From contig CM034546.1 of the NCBI GenBank assembly GCA_020055645.1, forward strand, positions 117,106,375-117,170,374: a DNA stretch of 64,000 nt, given 5' to 3'. The stretch is from Tomocerus qinae. Taxonomy: Eukaryota; Arthropoda; Collembola; Entomobryomorpha; Tomoceridae. Position numbers and translations under genes: made by a program. Below are positions 39,885 to 52,800 of this stretch, one piece after another (position 1 is the first letter of the stretch; every line of letters begins with the position of its first letter). The notes beneath the pieces were generated by a model. It made no database searches. It was not told where the DNA came from and worked only from the letters and a program-made list of their open reading frames with translations.

Positions 39885-42800
39885 ATGGAGAATAAGTCAC
39901 CTGGACATGGGGGAGGTGGTGGAAGCATTTGCATCACATCAAGCACTTCAGCCTCTGTAAGTGTCAACGGACTCGGTGTGGGAAATGGTGGCAGTCCAGA
40001 TTCAACCACTCAACAAAATAAGGACAGCTCCGCTAACAACAGCAGCAACGCTGGGTTAGATTTAAGAGGGGGAGGAACTGCTTCACCTTCCGTGGACCAT
40101 CATATTCATCATCAACGTCGTAACAGTGGTAGTAGTAATTGTCCACCAAGCATGTATAGCCTAAAGTGGAACACTCAACTTCTTTCCTTGCAAAGATCTC
40201 TGGCCAATTTGTGGGATAGTGGAATTGGCACTGATGCTGTCCTACTTTGTCAAGGCACGCCGCTCCCCGTTCATAAGATTGTTCTTACAGCTGCCTCTCC
40301 ATACGTTGCTTCTGTTATTCAAGTGAGTACAAATATATACACCTACCGATGTTACTTTTCCATTATTGCACTATGATATCTTCTAGTATAGTCTCTCCGG
40401 TGCGGTGGTGGAAGACGCATTTAATCCACTTCACCGTCACGTCATCATCTTTACGTTACTGTTAGTATAGTTCTTTTAAAACTTCAGTCAAATCTCAAGG
40501 CACAACACTCAGCAATGTGGATTGTTGTAAACAAATCTTCCGCACATTGTGACTACCCTACCCTGATACACTTACTAACACTCAGATTCTTTTAGCTACG
40601 TTCTACACTGCTAAAATAATGTCGGTGCGCATTTAAGATGAGGATATCATGGAGATTTTCACTCCCTAGTCATCCAAAGTCTAATGATGCATAATTCTAT
40701 TTTTTAATTCTCAGTTTCTCTCGGCCTCATGTAAACGACTTATTTATCTTTTACTATTGTGCGTTTTACCACGTCTTTATGACATGCCATACCATAAGTA
40801 TAGTAAAATGAAACAAAGAATCTAGAGATAAATTATGGAACTGAGATACCCGAATGAATGTAGCAATGCAGTCATGCCCAGGAAATTAAATGAAGTAGAA
40901 TGGCTCGTTTTTTCTAAAGTTTCCAAATGCTCAACGTTTTAGTCTGATTAGGTGGAAAGCGTTAAGACGTTTTTTATGGCAATGTTCTCCTTACACTCTG
41001 AGCTCATGGCGCCACTCCTTATTTGGGAAAGCAATTGTGGCTGGAATTATTTGCATTTTATTTCAGGTCCGTGACTCACAAACTTCAGTTAGATCTTTCA
41101 GTTCAGTTACTTGCTAAAGGTTTATGACTCATGAATTTCTACTATGTATTGTAATGTATTGCTAACTACCGCTGTTGCGCTAATTATTGTCTTACACACA
41201 ATTATTTGAAGCTGAAACCTATTTAAGTATGGTGTATTTATTTTGTTTTAAATATCAGAAATAAGCAATGTTTCCTAAGTATGTCAATGCATTCTTTTCT
41301 GATCCCGGAAATGATTCAAGGATTGTAAATACGATTAATTACATTACATAGTGCACCATACCAAATTATTGTGTTACATATGCATGTAATATGAATATAT
41401 AAGTAATAATATTATTAAACACTTATCATCAGATCATCTCTAGAGGTTTTCTAAAATTGTCGAGGTCACAACATCTAAATTTAATATTCTGTATTTGGAG
41501 TTGGAGAATAGAGTTTTGGTGGAAATGCCAAGGGAGTAGTTTTCTGGACTGGAGGCAAATACTATTTTAGACATGTGACAGGATGAAGATAGACGGTGAC
41601 TTCCGTTAGAACGTGTGGGGCTTATGTTGGTTCTGGAAATCTCCGTGAATTTATTTGTTTTGCACGTGTGTGCTGAATGAGTTTAAAAATACATTCATGG
41701 AACGGGAAGATAGATCCGGTACTATAGTGTACACTTTGTATATACAGGTTTGGTATAGAAGCATCCAAGATCCGTGAAAGAGCTTCAACTGGTATGTGTG
41801 CCTTACTCGCTGTGTAGACTGTTGGACTAGAAACGAGAAGTTAGAAGGGGCTGGGTTTGCTTTTACAGACAGGGTTTACTTGTTAAGTTGTTAGTAGGAC
41901 GGAATTGGATATCCAGGATGCAGGAGCAGAACAGAAATCCATTTATTTCCATGCTACCACGACGATCTGTCCATGACCGAACGTGAGACAACTGTATAGA
42001 CTATAGCGTGAAGATGTTAAATTATAGTGTAGGATATGCCAGCAAGGCTGTATGTTACATAGTCAATTTGTATTTAAGTAGTAGTAAGTAAATACGTCAC
42101 TTGACTTGACTTAGCACTGAGAGTGTTATACTAACATTCTTATAAGTGTGTGTATATGGATGTATGTAATGTATGTATAATAATAGTTTGTGAATTTTGT
42201 TTGCTTTCCTAAAATAGACGATGGCCCAAGCAGCTCACATGATGCCCGTGATCGTGGTTGACATCCCGGCAGAGGCTGGAAAAGCTTTACTTAGTTTTCT
42301 GTACTGTGGAGAAGCCCATGTACCCGTCACCATAATTCCTCATTTGGTTATTGGAGCTAAATTCTTGGGAATATCTGGATTTGGCGATCCTGTAAGTCAG
42401 CGATAAAAATAGCTCAAACGAACTGCGTACTTGATGTCAGGGAATTTCCAGAAATAAATCTCAAATCAGATTTATTTGAAATCATTCCAAATGATGAGTT
42501 CATGGATACGTCTTTCTGACTATATGCCTATAGAGTATACAAGTACGCAACTGTAATGATGCCGAGATGACTTATAATTATATTATATTTTTGGAATTGC
42601 AGGGTGTGCTGGAATCCTTGACAAGCATCGTACCTGAGTCGGTGATGACCCCAGATAAAACTCCACCGCCTTGTGACTCTCCTCGACCCAACGAGTCCAT
42701 GATGTCTTCAGAACCACTGCATATTCCACATTTGCAGTTACCACTGGTCGTTCCGTCTGTGCCTTCTCATCTTATGTCTTCTTCTCCAGTACAAAATACT

Positions 42801-44296
42801 TACAGTTCTAATAATAGCAGTAATCATAGCAATAGTAACAACAAAAAGTCTGAGCGAATCAACTCTGAACAGCAGCAGCTTTTGGAGCAGCAATTCATCC
42901 GTCAACAACAACAGTATCTTCAGCAAAGAGCAAAGAGTCGCTCACCCTTTGCGTCTTCGCAATACTCATCATCAGCGTCTTCCATTGGAGAAATTATAAA
43001 TCTCAGCAGCAATAGTAATCACAGTAGTAGCAATAACAGTAATAATGGTAGCAAGAGTAGTGTATTGAAAACCAGTGGCGGCAGCTACACAACTCTGCCA
43101 CTTCCGAACAATAAAAATGGCAATAATGCCGCCAACAAGTCTACGAAAACAAACAGTACAAATCTTAACAATAATCGAATATTTATTGGAACGACAAGTA
43201 TTTTGGATAATTTGCTCAAAAATCCAAGAACTCATCTTGAGGCCGCTATCGCAGCTGCCAATGCGAGTGCAGAGGCAAGTGACAATAATGATATGGTTCA
43301 ATATGAAGCTGAAGGCTATTTGGAAAATTCTCCTCATAATTTAGCGGCTCAATATCATTTGCAGCAACTTCAGCAGGCGCAGCAGCAGCAGCAACAACAT
43401 CCGTCTTACTACTACTCTTCAGGGGCTGCAGGGATTGCTGGACATCCTGCCTTTACACCTGGAAACGGTGGCGAGGAAGACAATAACATGGAAATGACGA
43501 TGACAGAAGACAATACACCCATCCCAGCCCAACTTCTAGAACCGAATGTTGAGTACCACATTGGCAATGAGTTCACGGATCGTTATGGTGCACTTCAAAA
43601 TCCTCTAGCCGATTTAGCTAAAGTAGCAGCAGCTAGCATACAGCAAGGAAATAAACGAAAGAAAGCTTCAGCAAATGCTGATCCAGGAGGAAATGGAGTT
43701 GAAGTAATCAGTTCCACCGGCAGGCCAGCTGCAGCTGAGCAATCTACTCCACCGGTGAAGGTTAAGGCGAAGAAACCCCCAGAGACAATCATTTGCGAAA
43801 TTTGTGGCAAGAAGTTCAGCAACGCATATAACTTAAGGGTGAGTTTCCACTTCGAATTTCTTACTTTTACATTATGTTTTACTATATTTTTTATAACGTG
43901 TCTCAATGTGTTCCATTAACATAACTACAGGTTCACATGGAAGGACATTCTGGGCAAGTATTCGTTTGTTCCGTCTGCAGCCATGCAAGTAGATCTAGAG
44001 ACGCCCTGAGAAAACATTTTGCTTACCGTCATCGAGAACTTTGGATATCTGGAATGTCAGCTTTTAGGAAAAATGTACCTGGGCGAAAACTAAGCATCTC
44101 TAAAAACAACAACAATAATAATACAATCACCAACAACAATAACAACAATAATGTAAACTTTAAGATGGAACAAAATGACTCCCATGACTCTGCTGGCGGA
44201 AACACATTGGTAGATTCGAAGGGAAACATCAATATTCGCGGGTCGGATGGTACACTGACAATTTCAGAAGCGTTTCCTGAGAAAACGCAAAATTAG
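39885..44296 (+). CDS. BTB/POZ and two-C2H2 zinc-finger transcription factor
   Basis: Four coding exons: 39885-40322, 42218-42391, 42603-43838 and 43931-44296, all joined in phase 0 at GTGAGT or GTAAGT donors, giving 737 residues. The ATG at 39885 follows an in-frame TGA at 39873. Order of parts: Gly/Ser/Asn-rich N-terminus; BTB domain at about residues 92-200, opening with the arthropod-type SLKWN and containing LPVHKIVLTAASPY and LLSFLYCGEAHVP; a long Ser/Asn/Gln-rich linker with poly-Gln runs and basic patches (NKRKK, KVKAKK); finger 1 at C602/C605/H618/H622, split by the last intron; finger 2 at C629/C632/H645/H650; and an Asn-rich tail. The architecture is that of arthropod BTB-ZF nuclear regulators (broad, tramtrack and lola group), which dimerise through BTB and bind DNA through the fingers. 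I cannot name the ortholog. Other finger exons may be spliced alternatively, as in lola, but I see none here. Confidence 0.9.
40323..42217 (+). other. First coding intron of the BTB-ZF gene
   Basis: A 1,895-bp intron runs from GTGAGT to AAATAG and interrupts the BTB domain after residue 146. It contains no open frame, repeat or element that I can support. The other two introns of the gene are only 211 and 92 bp, so this one is a candidate for regulatory sequence. Confidence 0.7.
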
Positions 44297-47200
44297 TAGC
44301 TGTTAGCCTGTAACAAATCGAATAATTGTTAACTCAACACTAACATGCGGATGAAGTTTAGTGTGTACAATACTCGTTACAAATGTTAGCAGATAGGAAA
44401 ATTCTCTTCTACTTTTACAAAAGCTAAACTACATTTAAATATATATTACATATGATCTATTGAAAAATATAAGTACATAATACCGAAAGTGTCTTAAAAT
44501 CTTCCAATAGAAGTAAACACCAGATTACTCAAATGTGACAATAGCATAATGCTATGGCAGGTATTTCAGAAACATATATACTTAAGATGTTACTTATATA
44601 CATCAACTCGATCTACAATGGTTGTAATTTAAACTTGTATTGTTAAATATTTGTGTTATAAAGTAGGTAGATTTTCTTAGGATATGTAGAGTAGGTTTTA
44701 AGCGAATATAAGATATAAACATGTACTTACAGAAAGGAATCTTTATATATAATAGTTATAAGAACTGATGCATAATGACGTGTATCTTGTATGTATTGTA
44801 ACTTTTGCCTTATCACAAAAATGTCTTTCCGCTAAGAGGAGAACGCAAGAGTATGTGTGTATTTTTATGTAAGTATTTGTCTGTAAATAGTAATCCATCC
44901 ATTTTAGTATTTATATTAACCTATGCAATTTGGGATGCAAGGTTTACTATAAGTTGATAAGTAAACAATTTTATTGTTATCCAAGAGTGGTTTGTATTGT
45001 AATAAATATGTTTGACACTTTGACAGTAAGGTGATTTGTAAGATGTTGTAATTACCTAAGTTTTAAAGTTCTAATTTTATGTATGTATTATCTATGTATA
45101 ATATGTAAATATTTAGTTTTACTAGTGTAGGAGACAAATGACAATAGTTCAGTAAAATACCATTCAGTCGCAAATAACTTAAATATCTCACCGCTAAATC
45201 AAAAATGAAATCTTTTATTCAATGTATTTTACGTAATTGGGTTTTGGATTTCACGTATGAAAATTCTAATAGGGGACTTAAAAATCCTTTTAACATGAAT
45301 GTATTTTATAATTTGTGAATTTTGGGAACCTTAAGATTGTCGGTATGCAGATATCTGTTTACAGCTATCTCAGTAGTAAGATTTACGAGACTATATAAAC
45401 TTGGGTTGGTGACAAATCGAATATTTAAATTATATATCTGACCGAGAATAGTATCGCAAGCGCTTCCATTATTTATTGTAAATACCTATAGTGTATCTTA
45501 CGCCACAGATTATCAAATGATTACAAGAATAGTTTGTCTTAGTCTTGGTAGTTGTTTTTAGAATAGGAATTATAAGCGTTGAGATTAATTCATCTAGATT
45601 TACTAGTTGGTTAAGAGTAGTTTGTTGAAACTTACAAATAATTATATAGATAGTTAAATAGCACCGCTGTTTCTCATGAGGGAGCGAACGGGCTAAACAA
45701 CAAAGGAAGTTCACCGAATTGTAACATGAATGTATTTGAATGTACCTTTTGATGCATAATATATTAGAATTGGTTAGATAAATGTTTAAATAACTTATGT
45801 TAAGATTTTAAGATATCTGTAGTATTAATTTGTAATTAATCAACTTTAGAAATATCTGGCCCATTTGGCTGCTATTATATGTATTTTGTTTTGTGTGATT
45901 GATGCATATTTTTTAGATATTCATGTAATTTTAACTCGTTAATATCCGGTTGAAGTAGTCATGCATAGTTTTCCATCATTAGTTTTACACTTTGTCCATT
46001 TTAATTTGACAGCGCCAAAATTTGAGGATGTAAATCTTGACCTTAGAAATATGATTAGTAAATTTTTTTGTTGTTTTCAAGTTTTACATAAATATTAAAT
46101 ATGTCAACAGTTTTACTGATTTTAGCCAAATTTTCTAAATTCTCATTTGTAAAATTTTCTTGTGTTGGGGTAATTGTATTAGAATTTAGTATCAATTACC
46201 ATTCGGTTTCCAGTAAAAGTTGATATTTTTGTAAGGACAATGTGTGACAAGCGACACTTCTTTGAGAAAATTATCTCAAAATGGTTGGTTATGGAGTAAA
46301 AGTTCTAGATAGCATGTTTTGTTAGCGTATGTGTAATTAATCGATAGAATAGTGTCTACCAACGTTAATTGTGTTATAAGTATGGTATACGGTATACTTT
46401 GCAATGATTATGAAACGGATGAATGATTAAACCAGTCCTGTATAATAGGTAGTTGGTCCAAACTTTTTCCATCCATAAATAGCACATTATATTGTTTTAT
46501 TCTACAAATTAATTGGCTTGTGTTAGCCAATTACTAACCTCACTCCTCTTTTACTGTTGAATGGAAACTAGAGTAGGTTTTGCAAAATAATGTAGAAATT
46601 AAGGAAATGACAATATTATTCGCTTACAACTCACGTGTGTCCCTATGTATGCGAAACGTACAGTAATTATAAATATTAGATTAACCTGCAGGTTTGGTTA
46701 TAATAAGCATTAATTTATTTATTGTCGGATTGAGAAAGGTAGGAGAATCAAGGGCATATACTTAAAGGTGTTGTTCTTCTATGTTGATGGTATTACCGTA
46801 TTTTATAACTACTGCGTACAAAATGTACTTAATACAAAGAACTATTGTAATGAATAACTGTATGAATTTTTTGCTTTGAAATCGTATTAAAATCAATTAG
46901 ACTCAAAGGGATTTGAAATGTGTATAGTGAGAATTGTGTGGAAGTGAATTTACTTTTTAGTACCTATTTAAACATACATTAACCTATATGCATACTAAAA
47001 CGATAATTATTATTGTAACTTACCAAAATATTTATATTTATTTACCTATGTGTATTATGTCTCCGTCTATAACGAAAATTTTTGCCTTATTCAGTTACTC
47101 AACTGGGTATATTATGTCATAATGTATTAATGCATATCTATATAATATGTGCATTGTATTATTATAATATTGATAAGTAAGCGACGCAATCTGTTTACAC

Positions 47201-48323
47201 GTACCTCACTTGTCTTCGTTAAATAGTGACACACTTATTGATTTAAAACTTACCTTAAGTGACAAATTGGATACTTAGAAATATTGTGTTATTATTATTC
47301 GGTAGACAGTACACGGTAGTAGTTCACAAAAGTACTATTACCCTAGTACTACAAATGTACTTAAATTGTAAGTTGAGATACACCTTTGATAGTGATGAAA
47401 AATCCTGCTTGTCCGATCTACTTACTTATTTTATGACGCATCGAAACAATTTTTTGCTACCTATACTACAATACATTAAATATGTTATTGCGTAACATAA
47501 GTTATAAAAACCAATCATCATTGTCATTGATGATCAAGAAATTAATGAGTAACTTAACAGATAATAAATAAATATGTTTTCCTATAGATGCCCCTCGACT
47601 ATTGTTCATCATTTTTTCGAAACATTTAAAACGCCTGTGACGGAAGGCCTCTTGGCCACTCATTCATGTAGAATGTAGGGAATGCAGTTTATATTAGTGT
47701 CATAATAATAATAATGTCATCTTGAGACTTTCATCATGCAAATGCCATTGTAATAGGGTTGTATTGCGTTACCTTGTTTCTGACTCTAGTTACTCGATTT
47801 AGATGCATACATCTTTTATCTATGAATTTGGAAAATTGAAATCTTGTCTTACAATAGAGAACAGCGAGTTTGAATTTAAAATCATTATTTCTGGCACTCA
47901 TCGCTTCAAATTCATATTTACCATATCACTGATTAATCACTTCATATCTGTTAATAACAATCGGAGATTATTCATATAAGGACAAGAGTTTTATGGTTGT
48001 GGTCTTCTGTCGAAAGGGAAGTTGGTTTATTCAAAATAAGAATTTTATTTATTGTATTCCCAACACGATTGATCAGCCAGCAAACGAACCCGAACAATGT
48101 GAATTATCCTTCAATCAAACAAACATTTGAGATGTGATATTATAGTAGTAGAGCACAGATTACGAAATGACCGTCTGCTTTATCTACTGTAGAACTCTAG
48201 AACTTAACTGAAATGCATTCAATGGATCAATCCAGTAGCATCATTAACATGTATGTCCAGAAGAACATTGTTCATACTAGGCAATTATTGGCATTAGTAC
48301 ATAGACTGCTAAAATATAGGTAC
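44297..48323. other. 3' untranslated region of the BTB-ZF gene and intergenic DNA
   Basis: Very AT-rich sequence without coding features. AATAAA-type signals occur near 45000 and again near 47565, so a 3' UTR of 0.7 to over 3 kb is possible; long, AU-rich 3' UTRs are common for this class of regulator. Open frames on either strand are short and unconvincing. Confidence 0.45.
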
Positions 48324-48768
48324 TCATACCCAAGCAATCAAGAAAGAGGCTACATACTGATAGTTATATGAACAGCTGGAGAATGCAGAGCGCTTATGAT
48401 TTTTATCTTTTCTCTGTGGTGCTTTCACATGAACCTTCACTGTGAAATACAAATCGATTTTTCTACGAAACAGTTAATACAAATTTAAACAAAATAATGC
48501 AAAAATAATAGCATCAATGTATGAACTACTCGAGGTAGTGAGTACTATTTTTTTAAACATTTTTTAAATTGTAATAAATTATTGTGAAAGACACGTTCCG
48601 TATGAACTTCAACTGCATATCCTTACCTATCTTCTGAAATTCCCGTGTAAGGGTAATAAACCGTGTACACATTGGTGGTGTAATAGAAGCGACGGACGCG
48701 AAGACGGACGGACAGATTAAACGGCTGTGCGTTGCACGGCTCGCCAATTTTTGTAAGGCGGGTGACAT
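48324..48768 (-). CDS. Tentative two-exon small gene, unrecognised
   Basis: Minus-strand exon 48768-48627 starts at an ATG and ends at a strong phase-1 donor (AGATAG then GTAAGG). It is clearly more GC-rich than its surroundings. A downstream acceptor (TTGTATTTCACAG) opens 48439-48324, which stays in frame for 37 codons to a TGA. The joined product would be 85 residues: an N-terminus rich in Ala, Ser, Arg and Thr (MSPALQKLASRATHSR), reminiscent of a mitochondrial presequence, then a basic segment (KVHVKAPQRKDKNHKR). A different acceptor 17 bases earlier would end the frame at once, so the second exon is uncertain. Exon 1 could also begin at an acceptor just upstream (TACTTAATTAG) and belong to a longer gene. 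I do not recognise the product. Confidence 0.25.
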
Positions 48769-49135
48769 TTGTTGCCCGCTAATTAAGTAATGGTAAAGGG
48801 TAATTTGTTCGGATTATTAATACAGATACACACAGCCACACAGTGCAGTACATCTAAAGAATCATTCTTAGTTTTAGGAGAAGTAGAAACATTTCGTTCT
48901 GCGTGTTTTTGATTTTTGAAACGGTACTAAATATGTACATGTTCGGTTAAAATTATTATAAGCACAACCTAATTTCATAACGGAGAATAATCTAACGAGA
49001 TCCCTTCAATTACTATATTGGGAACTCTGAGTGCTGAGCCAAATATAATTTTGTTCCACATGAGGAAAGCATAAGGAATGGCATAAGGAAATGATAAACA
49101 CCAAATAAATGTAATATATAGCTTTCAAACTTCAG

Positions 49136-49141
49136 TTTATT
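49136..49141 (-). terminator. Poly(A) signal candidate of the small secreted-peptide gene
   Basis: AATAAA on the minus strand, about 210 bases after the stop codon at 49351, at a plausible distance for its 3' end. Confidence 0.4.
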
Positions 49142-49350
49142 TGGGAACAGACATTTTTAGAAATTTTTTGTAGTAATACAATCATATTAACACATACATC
49201 ATAATTTTTTGTTGTTAAATTGCAATGTATGAACATGAAATGATAATTTAGATATTTTCTCGAAAGTAATAGACATTGTGTGAGACGTTTGTTAGAAGCC
49301 AGTGTACAGGATCGGCAAAACATGATTAAGATTTTATAATATGATGTTAT

Positions 49351-49886
49351 CTATCCAACAGGAAAAATATTGCCATTTTTTGGATCGGTACAAGTGAGGC
49401 TGAATAGCTCGAAATACTTTTTGTCATCGGGGGGCTACGTTAATAAAATAGAAACATAAACGTTTTATATTTTTTTAGTCTTGGTAAACATAATAAAATT
49501 CGTAATGAACATTTTTACTTACATAACTACAGCACGAGCCAAGTACGACATCATTAACTGGAAAATATAATATTAAATCATGAAAGTTTTTAACAATCCG
49601 GTATTCAGAATACAAGATGAAATTATAATATTTTATGCCATATGCTATAGTGTCTTACTTGGTTTTTTTGGAATCGTCGAATTAAATCCTTGGTTTTCGC
49701 AGGTGCTCTAAAAAGAGCAAAGAAAAATATATAATATTATTCCTAGCTCTTCCTTGGCAATACTATAGTTTGGGAGTGCATGATAATAAAATATGATTTA
49801 CTAACCGTGAGTAGATCAGATATTCCGGAAACGGAAGTTGCAACAAAGACGGCAACAATCATAACGATTAGAATTGAGCGATTCAT
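49351..49886 (-). CDS. Small secreted four-cysteine peptide encoded by micro-exons
   Basis: Four minus-strand exons: 49886-49806 (81 nt), 49707-49659 (49 nt), 49557-49523 (35 nt) and 49434-49351 (84 nt with TAG). Phases 0, 1 and 0 agree at each junction and the reading frame is open throughout, giving 82 residues. Exon 1 is a clear signal peptide (MNRSILIVMIVAVFV, then ATSVSG) after an A at -3. The mature part of about 60 residues has the cysteine pattern C-x(22)-CC-x(14)-C (TCENQ, GSCCSYPP, LTCTD), with a PPDDKKYF segment. Acceptors are good (TCTTTTTAG, TATTTTCCAG); the donor of exon 1 (GTTAGT) is weaker. The total span is only 536 bp. I do not recognise the family. It may be a small secreted defence, signalling or structural peptide, and the sequence does not say which. 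An acceptor at 49900 suggests a leader exon upstream. Confidence 0.6.
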
Positions 49887-52800
49887 TTTCACTTGTTACC
49901 TGTTATAAATTAATGTAATATATAGACATAATAATAAAAGTGACAATGTGAACAATTTGCAAAGTGTGATTTAAGTACATGAAATTCATAATGTTAGCGA
50001 AATTAGTCAGGTAATTCATAGAAATAATACTTTTGGCAATATTATGTGGTAATATTATATTTCATATTTAGGAATTGTATGAAAGGACAACTTGAGTCTC
50101 GTTACATACAAAAGGATTGAGGGTGAAATTAGGATGATCGACAACAATGATCTTTGTGTACGTTTTTTCAAAAACGAATATAATTTTATAGAATCAATAA
50201 TTTACCTTTTTGTCAGAAATGCAAATAAATAAGTTATTTCAACTTCGAAGAAGTGTTTTGTGGAAATATAACATTTACGGACATTGAAGATCTTTTTATA
50301 TGAAGTTCAATTCAATCAATCCAAGTTAATTTATTAGTATTTTGATACAGATATTGTTCAGGTTCAGATGAATATTAATAATTCATTTACTCAGAAATAA
50401 ATGCGTCGAGTAGATGAGTTCGTGTTCTTATACACTTTACTTCGATTAATACGGCATTTCTCCTGTGAGTTTGCTAAGGAATAATGTTTAGAATTAATTT
50501 GACATTCGTTTTCATGCGTCATTCGTAAGAATAATCTTTACAATGAAGTAACCATAAGCGAAGCAGAGCCAGGAATGTATAAAATATACTAAATATGTAA
50601 AGCCGTCCTAATAAGCATCTTCTGACGTTAGTTAACATTCTTATTAGCATTCAAGTCCTATTCCCAAAAAATTTAAGTATTCTCAATTAACTATTATTTC
50701 ATTAGGATCTGCGGATCTGATGGGAACAAAAATGTTGAGTTGAATAGTTGATGAGTTGATCTGACATCAAGCTTTTAACCCGCTTATTGCGGTGTAAAAT
50801 ATTTTCTTTAGTAGGTAGATAAAATTTTGAACTGCCAACTTTCTCTTTAGCAAAAATAATGAATTTAAGTTTAAACTTATAATCTTATTTAACAGTTTAA
50901 TAAGCCTTCGGATAATCAATCACTTATTACACCATTACCATTTTCCAATACTTTTTGTGTACCAACCAATTTCCCACACACTTGCGAGTAGTGACGAAAC
51001 GGGAAAATTGGTAAAAATGGGAGAAACAGAATAAACTGTGGAAAAAACTTATTTTAATTAAGTGGACAATTATTGCATTCTGTACCAAATATTATAGTGT
51101 CGTCTCCTCTCCATTTTCTCTTAAACTCTCAAAACTGTCCAGTTTTGAAAAAAATGTTTGCCCAAAGTAGCTTTTCAAGACAGAAAAATTTCGACAAGTT
51201 GGGCAAGAACCTCGAATCAAATGAAAATTATTGGCAGAAAATTACTAATGGGGCTAGAGCAATCATAAGAAAAATATAACGATAATTTTTAAGGCCAGCA
51301 AAAATCCAGATGATGACAAAAATTGGTCTGGAATTTGCTTTCCTAATTTTTTGGAGAATCCCAGTCAACCCCACGGCACAACAAAATGGGTGTAGGGATT
51401 AAGATCATCAGTAGGGAATCATTGTTGAGCTCCTTTTAACTGCCATATGGATGTCGTAAATAAAGTTACAGTTTTTAGAACTGAAGGCGTGTTTTTTCAA
51501 AGGTTTTGAAAGAATTGTGTCGAACCTTGCCGATTTCACATAAAACACGTTTAGGCAGGGTTTAAAATCCATGTCTTTCAGCGTTCAACCTGATACATTT
51601 AGCTACAGTTTTAAATTAATGAAGGTCAAAGTCAAAGCTCATTCATGGATACATGCCTCTTTCTCCAATCCCCTCCACTCCACAGTTATCCGACCACACG
51701 CACTCTGTAAATAGGGATAATAGTGTTTGTTACACCTTTTAACCGTTAAACGTCCGAGAGAAACGTGTGAATACATAAAAAAGATTATTTACCACAGAAC
51801 GAATTAACGAAATCTTGCAATTATAATGGAGTTGTTTTTCCATCATTTCCTACTACCGATGATAGATGTGTCAATATGTCAAAATGTTTAAAATTAATAC
51901 CAGATACATACGCAGAAATGCCAAACTGACACTCGAATTTCAAGTTATAATCCTCTACTATTTAAAATGCTAAAATTATTATTGATAAATGTATAACACA
52001 AACTTGGATATCATTTTGCACTAAGAAAACACAAATCTTTCTGTAATAGTTTCATTTCCTAATTCGGTCTTCATTACCTGCATGGTTTGTACAGTTTATT
52101 GTATGTAGTATAATACTAGTTCTTAATAATCGTCTTATTTTATGCTTAAACTGCTTCCAACTCCATTCCGCGATCTAATGAGACAAATAACTAGGAATAA
52201 TTAAATAAATGGATTATAGCATGATGCAAAGTAAAACAGCTTAAAAAGCGAATAAATTTTTTGTGCATTGATTTTGGAATATTAAACCAAAATAATGCTA
52301 AGCATTACTGTATAAGGTTCTTTTTATTAGCAAGCTAAATCACTTTTACTATATGCAGCATACATAAATACATCATAATAACAATAATGCGTTTACAAAG
52401 ACACGTTTAAACCACCCTACCTAGTTTTCAATTTAAAAATAACTATTGTTAACAAGCACGTATTTAGTAGGGGGCGGGGGGGGCGCAGCGCCTCCCCTAA
52501 ATCTGAGAAAAAGAGGATTTTTTTCTCAAAAATGGCCTAAAATTGCAAAATTTTTTCGCGCTTCGCGCGAATATGTCTTATTTTTAGTGTAATTTTTGCT
52601 TCCGCCCCCCTTGAACAAATTTCTAGATACGTGCCTGATTGTTAATGATTAAAAAAGTTTATAAATTAATCTTTATGGCCAAAAAAATTATCGAACAATC
52701 AAATAATATCATATTCCGTAAAAACCGTATATTGCCACAACAGTACACATAATGACATAACATTGGAGCAACTATAACAGTTTAAAGATTATAATTAGTT

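Noticed and set aside
42738..44232. Minus-strand ORFs opposite the BTB-ZF linker
   Set aside because: They are shadows of Asn/Gln/Ser codon runs in the real plus-strand exon.
49884..49910. Possible single-exon reading of the secreted-peptide signal sequence
   Set aside because: The frame runs into a stop soon after the GTTAGT donor, whereas splicing gives a coherent 82-residue product, so the spliced model is preferred.
51073..51279. 68-codon plus-strand ORF
   Set aside because: It opens with TTG rather than ATG, lacks motifs and has no splice context.
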